Source of the DNA: Beijerinckiaceae bacterium
GTDB taxonomy: Bacteria; Pseudomonadota; Alphaproteobacteria; Rhizobiales; Beijerinckiaceae
Length of the DNA: 14,573 bases
Assembly: GCA_022702195.1 (NCBI GenBank)
Contig: JAKONB010000109.1
Span: 1-14,573 of the forward strand
Reading direction: 5' to 3'
In this document: piece by piece, positions 7,450-14,573 of the stretch
Layout: each line of letters opens with the position of its first letter
Position numbering within the stretch: position 1 is the stretch's first letter
The notes under the pieces: generated by a model
What the model was told of the DNA's origin: nothing
The model's database searches: none
What the model saw: the letters and a program-made list of their open reading frames with translations, nothing else
Program-made: the position numbers and the translations under genes

Positions 7450-9624
7450 ATGCGGGCTGACCTTCCGAATTCGCGGCGCGTGATCGCGCGCTCGTCCGGC
7501 TTCGCCTCCACGTTGAAGCTCGCCGTTCTCAGCGGCGTCGCCCTCGGCACGCTCTCGGTGGCCCGGGCGGCGAACGACGAGGTCCGGCTGGACGAGTTGA
7601 GCGTCGTCGGCACCGGCACCGGCTTCGCGGGGGAGACGGCGACGAGTCCGGTCATCGGCTACCGGGCGTCGCGCTCGGCCACCGCCACCCGCACCGACAC
7701 GCCGGTGCGCGACGCGCCGCAATCCATCAACATCGTCCCGCGCGAGGTCATCACCGACCAGCAGGACCTGCGGCTCACCGATGCGGTGACCAATGTCAGC
7801 AACGTGACCCCCGGCAGCACCGTCCAGGGGCGCTCGCAGAACTACGTCATCCGGGGCTTCGCCACCCAGATCTTCGCCGTGGACGGCGTGTTGATCAGCC
7901 CGGCCAGCACCTTCTACCCGGTGGAGCGCGACCTCGTGAACGCCGAGCGCGTCGAGGTGCTCAAAGGGCCGGCCTCGGTGCTGTTCGGCCGGGGCGATCC
8001 CGGCGGCCTCGTCAACATCGTCACCCGCCGCCCGACCCTGGAGCCGAGCGCCGATGCCAGCGTCCAGGGCGGCAGCTTCGGTTTCCGCCGCGTCCAGGGC
8101 TCGGTGTCGGGGGCGATCCCGTCCGTGGACGGGCTCGCCGCCCGCCTCAGCTTCGCCACGCAGGAGGATCCCACCTTCCGCAATTTCGGCGACAACACCA
8201 ACCGGCGCGTCTTCGTCGCCCCGGCGCTCAGCTGGACGCCGAGCGCCGACACGCGGGTCTATCTCAACGGCGAGTTCACCAACCAGCACACCCAGTACGA
8301 CGAGGGGCTGCCCGCCTATCGCGGCCGCGTGCCTCTGGACGACATCAGCCGGTATTACGGCGAGCCGTTCTCGCGCTATTACGGCGAATACAACGGCATC
8401 ACCCTGCGGGCCGAGCACGACGTCAACGAGAACCTGACCCTGCGGCAGGTCATCAACGCGCAATGGGGCGTGTTCCACCTGCTCACCGCCCGCGCCACCG
8501 GGGTGAACCCCGCCGGCACCCTGGTGAGCCGGCGCAGCGCCTCCGTCGATTCGACCTTCGCCACCCTGGACACCCAGACCGAGGCGGTGATGAAGTTCGA
8601 CACGTTCGGCTTCGCCCACACGGCTCTGCTCGGGATCGAGTACACCAACGGCTTCCGTCATCCCTACTCGCAGCAGGGCAGCATCGCCGCGATCAGCTTC
8701 CGCAACCCGGTCTACGGGGCGCGCCTCGGCCCGCTCTCGCTCCAGCAGGACCTGAAGCAGAAGCTCGAACTGGTCGGACTCTATGCCCAGGACCAGATCG
8801 CCCTGGCCCCCGGATTGCAGCTCGTGGTCGGCGCCCGCTTCGACCTCGGCACCCAGTATTATTTCAACCGCACCACGGCCACGCAGGCTCCGCCGCCCGA
8901 GCAGTCTCTGTTCGGTGCCTCGCCCCGCGTCGGTCTGATCTGGCGGCCGATCGATCCGGTGAGCATCTACGGCAGCTACGCCACCTCCTTCGCGCCGCAG
9001 ACCGCGAACGTCCTCAACGTCGTGAGCCCGACCCCGGAGACCAGCGAGCAGGTCGAGGTCGGCACCCGCATCGACCTCAACCCCAACCTCACCCTCTCGG
9101 CGGCGGCGTTCCGCATCGTCCGCGACAACGTCGCGGCGAGCGATCCGGTCAATACCGGTTTCTCGGTGATCACCGGGCAGCAGCGCTCGCAGGGCGTCGA
9201 GGCGGATCTGGCCGGCGAGATCCTGCCGGGCTGGAAGCTCATCGGCGGCGTCGGCTATCTCGACGCGCGGATCACCCAGGACCGCACCTTTCCCATCGGG
9301 AACCGGCTGGTGGGCGTGCCGTCCTTCAGCGGCAGCGTCTGGACCACCTACGATTTTCGCGAGGGGGCGTTGCGCGGCCTCGGCCTCGGCTTCGGCGTGA
9401 CCCATGTGGGCAAGCGCACCGGCGACCTGAACAACAGCTACAATGTGGGCGCCTATAACCGCTTCGACGCGGCGGTCTATTACGATTTCGACGCGCATTA
9501 CCGGCTGTCGGTCAACATGCGCAACCTGACCAACGCCCGCTACAACGAGCAGCCGTTCAACCAGTTCAACAACGCCCCCGGCGCGCCGTTCTCGGTGCTG
9601 GCCACCCTCACCGCCCGGATGTGA
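7450..9624 (+). CDS. TonB-dependent siderophore-type outer-membrane receptor
   Basis: A 724-residue outer-membrane gated barrel that takes up ferric siderophores or similar ligands using TonB energy. The N-terminus has basic residues, a hydrophobic stretch (21-37) and a signal-peptidase site near SVARAA (36-41). A TonB-box-like DELSVVGTG follows at 48-56. The plug domain spans about 80-195, with VRDAPQSINIVP at 86-97 and the hallmark RVEVLKGPASVLFGRGDPGG at 167-186. The rest is a 22-strand-type barrel, ending in NLTNARYNEQPF and a final LTARM. There is no N-terminal STN signalling domain, so it is not a FecA-type transducer, and no FecI/FecR genes are adjacent. A GTG three codons upstream (7444) is in frame; the ATG at 7450 is chosen because GAG lies 8 bp before it. 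The overall pattern fits the FhuA/FpvA-like siderophore receptor group, but the ligand cannot be assigned. Confidence 0.93.
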   Translation: MRADLPNSRRVIARSSGFASTLKLAVLSGVALGTLSVARAANDEVRLDELSVVGTGTGFAGETATSPVIGYRASRSATATRTDTPVRDAPQSINIVPREVITDQQDLRLTDAVTNVSNVTPGSTVQGRSQNYVIRGFATQIFAVDGVLISPASTFYPVERDLVNAERVEVLKGPASVLFGRGDPGGLVNIVTRRPTLEPSADASVQGGSFGFRRVQGSVSGAIPSVDGLAARLSFATQEDPTFRNFGDNTNRRVFVAPALSWTPSADTRVYLNGEFTNQHTQYDEGLPAYRGRVPLDDISRYYGEPFSRYYGEYNGITLRAEHDVNENLTLRQVINAQWGVFHLLTARATGVNPAGTLVSRRSASVDSTFATLDTQTEAVMKFDTFGFAHTALLGIEYTNGFRHPYSQQGSIAAISFRNPVYGARLGPLSLQQDLKQKLELVGLYAQDQIALAPGLQLVVGARFDLGTQYYFNRTTATQAPPPEQSLFGASPRVGLIWRPIDPVSIYGSYATSFAPQTANVLNVVSPTPETSEQVEVGTRIDLNPNLTLSAAAFRIVRDNVAASDPVNTGFSVITGQQRSQGVEADLAGEILPGWKLIGGVGYLDARITQDRTFPIGNRLVGVPSFSGSVWTTYDFREGALRGLGLGFGVTHVGKRTGDLNNSYNVGAYNRFDAAVYYDFDAHYRLSVNMRNLTNARYNEQPFNQFNNAPGAPFSVLATLTARM

Positions 9625-9643
9625 CGAGGCGGCGAATCGCCGT

Positions 9644-9680
9644 CATCCGGCGGGACGACGCTCCCGTCTCCCGCCGGATG
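9644..9680. terminator. Strong hairpin between convergent genes
   Basis: CATCCGGCGGGA (9644-9655) and TCCCGCCGGATG (9669-9680) are perfectly complementary over 12 bp. The loop adds GACG/CGTC (9657-9660 / 9665-9668) after a one-base bulge, leaving a CTCC tetraloop. It starts 20 bp after the TonB-receptor stop and lies about 90 bp beyond the stop of the convergent secreted-protein gene, so it could serve both. No T-tract follows on either strand, so it is not a classical intrinsic terminator. Confidence 0.6.
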
Positions 9681-9771
9681 CGCGGGGCACAGCCCCGACC
9701 GAGATCTCGCGCCAAACCCGGTCGATCCCCGCGGGACGGCGGAGCTGGGCTTCAGCCATCCGGGCGGACTC

Positions 9772-10296
9772 CTATGGGCGCGGGCTGGCCGTGGTCTCCG
9801 GGGCGCTCCTGCCCTTGGTGAGGGTGCCCTTCCACTCGCCCGTGAAATCCGTCTGCGAGAGGCCGGTGCGCGTATACGTGCCCTTGCCCGTATAATCCCT
9901 GAAGGCCCCCGTGCCCGAGAGCGCCTCCCAGGTGCCCTGACCGCTGACCAGCGGCCCGTTCGCCCCCCTCTGCGTGGTCGCGACGCCCCGATAGGCGGCG
10001 ATCGCCACCCCGTCCGGGGCGACGAGGGTGATGATGCCCTGCTCCGGCCCGCTGCCGCGCTCCAGCGCGACGACGCTGCCCCAGACCACCCGGGCATCGT
10101 CCATGAAGGGGATCCGGCCGGAGCTCTTGTTCGTGCCGGTGGCGGTGAGCCCGACCACGACCGCCTGGCCCTGCTGATCCTGGGGCATCGTTTCCTGATG
10201 CGTATATCGCCCGGATAGCTGACCCCCGTACTCGTCGGCCAGGACCATCGCGGGGTGGCATGCGGCGAATACAGCAAAAACGTGTAGATATTTCAT
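9772..10296 (-). CDS. Small secreted protein of unknown function
   Basis: A 174-residue protein I cannot assign. The start is well supported by a strong Shine-Dalgarno sequence (GGAGGAGGA, plus-strand 10301-10309). It has a signal peptide (residues 1-20) with a likely type I cut after AMVLA, giving a mature periplasmic or exported protein beginning DEYGG. The only cysteine (Cys13) is in the signal peptide, so there are no disulfides; the preceding FAA is a poor lipobox. The mature part is rich in Gly, Thr and Ser with alternating hydrophobic residues, suggesting a small beta-barrel. GQGTWEALSGTGAFRDYTG (119-137) resembles the strand-turn pattern of allene-oxide-cyclase-like barrels and DUF3224, but that is only a resemblance. 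The tail (161-174) is Pro/Ala/Ser-rich. The gene is monocistronic and convergent with the TonB receptor. Confidence 0.82.
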   Translation of the reverse strand: MKYLHVFAVFAACHPAMVLADEYGGQLSGRYTHQETMPQDQQGQAVVVGLTATGTNKSSGRIPFMDDARVVWGSVVALERGSGPEQGIITLVAPDGVAIAAYRGVATTQRGANGPLVSGQGTWEALSGTGAFRDYTGKGTYTRTGLSQTDFTGEWKGTLTKGRSAPETTASPRP

Positions 10297-10695
10297 GCTG
10301 TCCTCCTCCGAATCGATTTTTCAAATATAAAATATAGACGAATTCTATTTTGTGTTAATGACCATCAAAGGTAGTATGCTTTCGTTGAGGCAACTCCCAT
10401 GCGCATCGCATGTCGAGACGTCCTGCGCGGCAGACGCAGGCCGGCCTGGCGCGCCCGGAGCCTCTTTCGCGAAGGGTTTGCCGGTTCGGCGCGCGACCCT
10501 GCGATACTCGGCGGTGAGATCGAGCGTCATCCCATCCGCCGCCCGCGTCGGCGAGGACCGAGCGGATACCGGGGAGCGGGCCCGAGGCGTCGCTCCCTCG
10601 GACCCCATCGGCAGGTCCGAGCCGGGCCGAGCCCCGGCCCGCGACCCGGCCGGGGCCGATCCTGCGTCCCGATGAGCGCGGCGCGCCGGGCGCGG
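10297..10695. other. 399-bp intergenic region with AT-rich promoter segment
   Basis: Non-coding gap between the secreted-protein gene and the hydroxylase operon, both on the minus strand. The part next to the secreted-protein start (10310-10380) is sharply AT-rich and carries two TATATT boxes on the minus strand (10336-10331 and 10329-10324), though neither has a convincing -35 at normal spacing. The middle (10380-10590) is GC-rich, and its short open frames show no recognisable family. The end nearest the operon stop holds two tandem hairpins (separate entry). Confidence 0.6.
10597..10656 (-). terminator. Tandem GC hairpins downstream of the hydroxylase operon
   Basis: Two adjacent perfect hairpins lie 40-99 bp beyond the large-subunit stop. 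One is GCCCCGGCC (10631-10639) with GGCCGGGGC (10648-10656), 9 bp with an 8-nt loop. The other is CTCGGACC (10597-10604) with GGTCCGAG (10614-10621), 8 bp with a 9-nt loop. Their place at the operon end suggests transcription termination or 3'-end protection. No T-run follows, so an intrinsic terminator is unproven. Confidence 0.5.
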
Positions 10696-12945
10696 TCACG
10701 TCGCCCGCAGGCCGTCCTGCATCTTGACGGGGGAGAACGGCACCGAGCGCATCCGCACGCCGGTGGCATCGAACACCGCGTTGGAGATGGCCGAGGGCAC
10801 GATCGCCGCCGAGGGCTCGCCGGCGCCCCAGGGCTTCTCGGCGGGGCGGTCGATCAGCTCCATCACCACCTCCGGCACCTCGGGGAAGGTCAGGATCGGG
10901 TAGCTCGCCCAGTCGAGGCTCGTCACCGCCTTGCGGTCGAAGGTCACCTCCTCCTTGAGGACGCGGCTCACCGTCTGGATCACGTTGCCTTCGAGCTGGT
11001 TGCGCACCCCGTCCGGGTTGATGATCTGGCCGCAATCCTGGACGACGAAGAAGCGCGGCACCCGGATCGCCCCGGTCCGGCGGTCCACCTCCACCTCGGC
11101 GATGCCGGCCACGTAGGTCCGGTAGAGTTCGTAGCGCACGTAGGAGACGCCGCGCCCGCGCAGGACGTCGCCGGACAGGTCCGCCTTGGGCGACGGGCGG
11201 CTCTCCCATTGCGCCAGCGCCATCACGCGCTCGATCACCTCCCGGCCGCGCGGGTCCTTGAGCGAGCGCAGGCGGTAGGCCGCCGGATCGATGCCGGCTT
11301 CCGCCGCCAGCTCGTCGAGGAAGGCCTCGTTGGCGTAGGTGTTCTGCATCCGCCCCGGCGTGCGGATCCAGGACGGGCGCAGCGGCGTGTCGGCCAGGCG
11401 GTGACAGACCGTGCGCACGTTGGCGACCCCGTAGGGGATCGCCGAGTTCTGGATGATGTTGCCCGGCGCCAGGGTGGTCTCGTGCGGCAGGCCGGCGAGG
11501 TCGGCGGCCACCAGCGGCACGTTGCCGGCCGCGCCCTCGGGCACGAAGAACTGCGACGACCAGGCCACCAGGCCGCCGTCCGCGTCGAGCCCGGCCTTGA
11601 GGTCGATGAGGGTCGGCGGTCCCTTCGGGTCCCAGCCATGCTCGTCGGCGCGGGACCATTGCACCCGCACCGGCCGGCCGACGGCGCGGGCCAGCAGGGT
11701 CGCGTCGGCGGCCGCATCCTCGTGGCCGTTGCGGCCGTAGCAGCCCGAGCCCTCGAGATAGACGCAGCGCACGTCCTCGGTGGACAGGCCCGTCATCGCC
11801 GCGAGCTGGCGGCGCAGGGCGTGCGTCATCTGAGAGGCGGTCCAGCAGGTGAGCGCCCCGTCCTTGAGCTCGGCCACGGCGCAGGACGGGCCGATGGAGC
11901 CGTGGGTGTGGATCGCAAAATCGTAGGTCGCCTCCAGCACCTTGGCGGCCCCCTTCAGGGCCGCGTCGGCGTCGCCCACCTGGCTCGTCACGTCGTCCTT
12001 GGTGACCGTCGAGCCGCGCACGTGCTGCCAGAGCTTGGTCTGATCCGGCAGGGTCTCCGCGCGCGACCAGCGCGGCTTCAGGGCGGCGGCGGCCTTGATC
12101 GCCCCCCATTCGGTCTCCGCCGCGACGGCGAGGAAGTTGCCCGCGCGCACCACCTTGATCACGCCGGGCAGCGCGAGGGCCTCGGCCTCGTCCACGGATT
12201 CCAGCGTCGCGCCGATGGCGGGTGGGCGCACCACCCGGCCATGCACCATGCCGGGCAGCCGGAAATCCTGCATGTAGGTGAACGTTCCGGTGATCTTTCC
12301 GGGCAGGTCGAGGCGCGCCACCGGCTTGCCGACCAGGGTGTAGAGCGCCGGGTCCTTCGGCCTGGCGGTCGTGTCGACCTTGAGGGCGAAGGTCCTGTTC
12401 GTGAGGAGGTCCCCGAAGGCGATGCCGGTTCCGCCGCTCCTGGGCTGGACGGTGCCGTCCTTCAGGGTCAGCGTCTCCGGCGCCGCGCCGAGGCGCTCGG
12501 CGGCGAGCCGGATCAGCGCCTGGCGGGCGGTGGCCGCCGCCTGACGGATCTGGGCGCCGCCGTTCTGGATCGACAGGCTGCCATAGGTCGGCCCCTGGTC
12601 CGGGGTGAGGCCGGTATCGCCCTGGATCACCGTGACCGATTCCAACGGCAGGTCGAGTTCCTCGGCGGCCATCTGGGTCAGCGCCGTGCGCACGCCGGTG
12701 CCGAGATCGACCTTGCCGGAGAAGACGGTGACGCGGCCATCCTCCCCGATGGCGAGGAAGCCGTCCACCGCGTCGCCGGCCACGGATTTGGACAAGCCCC
12801 GGGTCGGCAGCGCCGGGGGAATGGGCGGCGGGGTCTGCGCCAACGCGCGGAGGGGCGGCAGCGCGAAACTCACCACCAGGGCGCCGCTGCCCTGGAGCAG
12901 CGCGCGGCGGGACAGGTTCAGGGGGGAGATCGGTGTGCGGGACAT
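10696..12945 (-). CDS. Molybdopterin-binding large subunit, IorB-type (isoquinoline 1-oxidoreductase / aldehyde oxidase family)
   Basis: A 749-residue large subunit of a two-subunit molybdenum hydroxylase of the xanthine oxidase superfamily. It binds the molybdopterin-cytosine-dinucleotide cofactor and hydroxylates a carbon next to nitrogen in a heterocycle, or oxidises an aldehyde. A Tat signal is present (SRRALLQG at 12-19, hydrophobic 20-36, cut near ALAQ), so the enzyme probably works in the periplasm and carries the small subunit along. Family segments include GKVDLGTGVRTALTQMAAEEL (77-97; Gly/Gln-rich cofactor region), WIRTPGRMQNTYANEAFLDE (526-545), and WGAGEPSAAIVP (706-717), where Glu710 matches the active-site glutamate. 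It follows the [2Fe-2S] gene by 16 bp with a GGGAG ribosome-binding site. No cytochrome c subunit or XdhC-type maturation gene is in the window. The substrate is not predictable; the symbol is withheld. Confidence 0.9.
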   Translation of the reverse strand: MSRTPISPLNLSRRALLQGSGALVVSFALPPLRALAQTPPPIPPALPTRGLSKSVAGDAVDGFLAIGEDGRVTVFSGKVDLGTGVRTALTQMAAEELDLPLESVTVIQGDTGLTPDQGPTYGSLSIQNGGAQIRQAAATARQALIRLAAERLGAAPETLTLKDGTVQPRSGGTGIAFGDLLTNRTFALKVDTTARPKDPALYTLVGKPVARLDLPGKITGTFTYMQDFRLPGMVHGRVVRPPAIGATLESVDEAEALALPGVIKVVRAGNFLAVAAETEWGAIKAAAALKPRWSRAETLPDQTKLWQHVRGSTVTKDDVTSQVGDADAALKGAAKVLEATYDFAIHTHGSIGPSCAVAELKDGALTCWTASQMTHALRRQLAAMTGLSTEDVRCVYLEGSGCYGRNGHEDAAADATLLARAVGRPVRVQWSRADEHGWDPKGPPTLIDLKAGLDADGGLVAWSSQFFVPEGAAGNVPLVAADLAGLPHETTLAPGNIIQNSAIPYGVANVRTVCHRLADTPLRPSWIRTPGRMQNTYANEAFLDELAAEAGIDPAAYRLRSLKDPRGREVIERVMALAQWESRPSPKADLSGDVLRGRGVSYVRYELYRTYVAGIAEVEVDRRTGAIRVPRFFVVQDCGQIINPDGVRNQLEGNVIQTVSRVLKEEVTFDRKAVTSLDWASYPILTFPEVPEVVMELIDRPAEKPWGAGEPSAAIVPSAISNAVFDATGVRMRSVPFSPVKMQDGLRAT

Positions 12946-12961
12946 GGCGGCTTCTCCCGGA

Positions 12962-13432
12962 TCAGATCGACGACGCGGCGCGCTTCACGGCGCGCAGGAT
13001 CCGCGCATGGGTGCCGCAGCGGCACAGATTGCCGGCGAGCTCCTGCTTGATCTCGGCTTCGCTCGGCTTTGCGTTGCGCGTGAGCAGCGCCGCCGATTGC
13101 ATCACCATGCCGTTGATGCAGTAGCCGCATTGGGCCGCCTGCTCGGCGATGAAGGCCGCCTGGACCGGGTGCGGCGCCTCCTGGGTGCCGAGCCCTTCCA
13201 GGGTGACGATCTTCTGGTCCGGTGTCAGGCTGGAGAGCGGCGTGACGCAGGAGCGCACGGCCGCCCCGTCGATATGCACCGTGCAGGCGCCGCATTGCCC
13301 GAGCCCGCAGCCGAAGCGCGGCCCGTGCAGCTCCAGGTCGTTGCGCAGCACGTAGAGCAGCGGCGTCTCGGGATCGTCCACCCGCACGCTCACCGCGCGC
13401 CCGTTGACGTGAAGAGAGCTGGTTCGCGGCAT
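12962..13432 (-). CDS. [2Fe-2S] small subunit, IorA-type
   Basis: A 156-residue iron-sulfur subunit that passes electrons from the molybdenum site of the large subunit to an external acceptor. The N-terminal plant-ferredoxin-like domain has cluster cysteines 42, 47, 50 and 62 (CGLGQCGAC...SC). The C-terminal helical domain has cysteines 102, 105, 137 and 139 (CGYC and CRC). All eight ligands are present and the length is typical of the family. There is no signal peptide, which fits export in complex with the Tat-tagged large subunit. The start is supported by GGAGGGA eight bases upstream. The order small-then-large subunit is that of iorA-iorB. The segment upstream (13441-13490) is AT-rich and probably contains the operon promoter, though I cannot place its boxes with confidence. 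Confidence 0.93.
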   Translation of the reverse strand: MPRTSSLHVNGRAVSVRVDDPETPLLYVLRNDLELHGPRFGCGLGQCGACTVHIDGAAVRSCVTPLSSLTPDQKIVTLEGLGTQEAPHPVQAAFIAEQAAQCGYCINGMVMQSAALLTRNAKPSEAEIKQELAGNLCRCGTHARILRAVKRAASSI

Positions 13433-13813
13433 GGCGTCCCTCCGATTGTATTTTTTGGAAGTATTCTGAACTTGGGTATCAACCTTTGAACGAGGCGGTC
13501 AAGCAGCCGGCGAGCGCGTTGCGGGAGCGGAGGGTTTCGGTCTCCTCACGTCACCGGATTCGTCGGCGTGGACCGCGTCGTCGCGAGCCACCGGTCGCTG
13601 CCCGATCGGGACGGAATGACGCTCTTCTCCGAGATATCCTCATCGGGGAAGATTTCGCCGCAGAACCATCGTTAAGCAGAGCGAGCCTTCTATTCCACCC
13701 GTGCCGTGATAAAGGGGTGGGCGGTGCTTGCCGTCATCTTCGCGCTTGTTTCGGGACGTCCGCCGCGATACCAGACGGAGCCGCCGGGGCCGCCCGCCGG
13801 CAGGAGGCGTCGC
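13433..13813. other. 381-bp divergent intergenic region, hydroxylase operon / sulfur operon
   Basis: Promoters for both flanking operons must lie here. The first 60 bp, beside the iron-sulfur subunit gene, are AT-rich. On the minus strand the heptamer-like GTTCA occurs twice, 20 bp apart start to start, around TTGATACCCAA (13464-13492), a possible activator site. The remainder is GC-rich without clear promoter boxes. I do not see an AT-rich palindrome of the BigR type before the DUF442 gene. A GTG-initiated extension of that gene from 13706 was considered and set aside. Confidence 0.5.
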
Positions 13814-14251
13814 ATGAAGCTCACACCCATCGATGAAAGGCTCTCGGTCGCCAGCCAACCGAGCGAGGCCGACCTCGCCGCCCTGGGGGCGCGGGGCGTC
13901 ACGCTGCTGATCAACAACCGTCCGGATGGCGAGGAGCCGGGCCAGCCGGGCACGCAGGCGGAGCGGGCGGCGGCCGAGGCGGCGGGCCTCGCCTATCTCC
14001 ACCTGCCGGTGACCGGGGCGAGTCTGAGCCGCGCCGACGTGGACCGGTTTCGCGCGGCGGTGCTGGAGGCCGCCGGCCCCGTGGTCGCGCATTGCCGCAG
14101 CGGCACCCGTTCCCTGACCCTCTGGGCCATCGGCGAGGTGCTGGCCGGCACCCTCTCCCGCGACGAGCTGCTCACCTATGGCTCGGAGCGCGGCTTCGAC
14201 CTCACCGGCGCGGCGCGCTGGCTCGCCGCGCAGGACGGGGCCGCCTCATGA
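13814..14251 (+). CDS. DUF442 / TIGR01244-type rhodanese- or phosphatase-like protein
   Basis: A 145-residue single-domain cytoplasmic protein of the DUF442 family, the domain that forms the N-terminal half of Blh (fused there to a sulfur dioxygenase) and is tied to sulfide/persulfide handling. The active loop VAHCRSGTRS (91-100) has Cys94 and Arg99 four residues apart, so the loop matches a rhodanese CxxxxR better than the HCx5R of tyrosine phosphatases. The N-terminus (ITPIDERLSVASQPS-like, residues 3-17) is typical. The ATG at 13814 is preceded by AGGAGG (13802-13807) at ideal spacing, which rules against the in-frame GTG at 13706 (36 extra residues). Its stop overlaps the start of the transporter gene (ATGA), so the two are translationally coupled. 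No fused metallo-beta-lactamase domain is present. Confidence 0.88.
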   Translation: MKLTPIDERLSVASQPSEADLAALGARGVTLLINNRPDGEEPGQPGTQAERAAAEAAGLAYLHLPVTGASLSRADVDRFRAAVLEAAGPVVAHCRSGTRSLTLWAIGEVLAGTLSRDELLTYGSERGFDLTGAARWLAAQDGAAS

Positions 14252-14573
14252 GCCCCTCTCTCGCCGCATTGGCCGGTGGCGGCCTGATCGGCCTCTCGGT
14301 GGCCGCGCTGCTGCTGCTGAACGGCCGCATCGCCGGGATCAGCGGCCTGGTCGCGGGCCTCGGAACGGATCGGGGCGAGCGCCGCCTCGCCGACATCGCT
14401 TTCGTGGCCGGGTTGGTGCTCGGGCCGCCGGCCTTCGCCGGGCTCGCCGGTGCCTGGCCCGAGATGCGGATCGTCGCGTCGCTGCCGGTCCTGGCCGTCG
14501 CGGGCCTGCTGGTCGGTGTCGGCACGCGGCTCGGCTCGGGCTGCACCAGCGGCCACGGCGTCGCCGGGCTGGC
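14248..14573 (+). CDS. YeeE/YedE-type sulfur (thiosulfate) transporter, N-terminal part
   Basis: The first 108 residues of an inner-membrane protein of the YeeE/YedE family (DUF395), which imports thiosulfate or related reduced-sulfur compounds. Helices are visible at about residues 5-24, 48-66 and 75-92. The family motif follows as GTRLGSGCTSGHGVAGL (92-108), with Cys99. Where most members, as I recall them, have a second Cys (GHGxCG), this one has Ala. The gene overlaps the DUF442 gene by 4 bp. In many alphaproteobacteria this protein is split in two half-length genes next to BigR-regulated sulfide genes; whether this one is split or full-length cannot be seen because it leaves the window. 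Confidence 0.87.
   Translation, partial: MSPSLAALAGGGLIGLSVAALLLLNGRIAGISGLVAGLGTDRGERRLADIAFVAGLVLGPPAFAGLAGAWPEMRIVASLPVLAVAGLLVGVGTRLGSGCTSGHGVAGL

Noticed and set aside
7393..9498. Minus-strand open frame of 701 codons opposite the TonB receptor
   Set aside because: Composition is typical of a GC-driven antisense frame and no motif is visible; the plus strand carries the signal peptide, plug and barrel.
10345..10608. Minus-strand 87-codon frame in the gap before the hydroxylase operon end
   Set aside because: It has no family signature, and its upstream end runs through one of the hairpins, making a gene unlikely.
10399..13050. Plus-strand open frame of 883 codons opposite the hydroxylase genes
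   Set aside because: It covers parts of two well-supported minus-strand genes and an intergenic gap, has His/Arg/Gly-rich content, and shows no domain.
13706..13813. GTG-initiated extension of the DUF442 protein with a hydrophobic N-terminus
   Set aside because: The segment resembles a signal anchor, but the family begins at MKLTPIDERL and a perfect AGGAGG precedes that ATG at ideal spacing; the upstream GTG has none.

Overview
The window is a GC-rich stretch of bacterial chromosome. Its gene families (DnaE2, an IorA/IorB-type molybdenum hydroxylase, a short HIT protein paired with NudC, a CHASE3 chemoreceptor and a DUF442/YeeE sulfur module) suggest an alphaproteobacterium of the Hyphomicrobiales, possibly a Methylobacterium-like organism. 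That placement is inferred from family content and base composition only; no rRNA or other phylogenetic marker is present. High GC content produces very long open frames antisense to the real genes, including a frame of over 1000 codons opposite dnaE2, and these are not annotated here.

Layout: (1) 1-4663, minus strand: a HIT-family hydrolase and nudC, separated by 4 nt, then dnaE2 112 bp further on, whose last residues lie beyond the left edge. (2) 4664-5209: a 546-bp divergent intergenic region, AT-rich near the chemoreceptor and carrying a perfect 14-bp palindrome next to a TATAAT box. (3) 5210-6898, plus: a membrane chemoreceptor. (4) 6899-7449: a non-coding stretch with a pair of inverted REP-like repeats, then an AT-rich promoter-like segment. 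(5) 7450-9624, plus: a TonB-dependent siderophore-type receptor, convergent with (6) 9772-10296, minus: a small secreted protein of unknown function. A strong hairpin lies between them. (7) 10696-13432, minus: a two-gene operon for a molybdopterin/[2Fe-2S] hydroxylase, with the small iron-sulfur subunit first and the large Tat-exported subunit second. (8) 13814 to the right edge, plus: a stand-alone DUF442 rhodanese-like protein translationally coupled to a YeeE/YedE-type sulfur transporter that runs off the window.

The genes form several independent small modules: nucleotide/NAD clean-up (HIT-NudC), mutagenic translesion synthesis (DnaE2), chemotaxis, iron-siderophore uptake, oxidation of an N-heterocycle or aldehyde, and reduced-sulfur handling. 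There are no transposases, integrases, tRNAs, rRNAs or CRISPR arrays. I see no clear new multi-gene system. The least explained items are the secreted orphan protein, the dnaE2 gene without imuA/imuB beside it, the REP-like inverted pair, and the altered cysteine motif in the YeeE-type protein.
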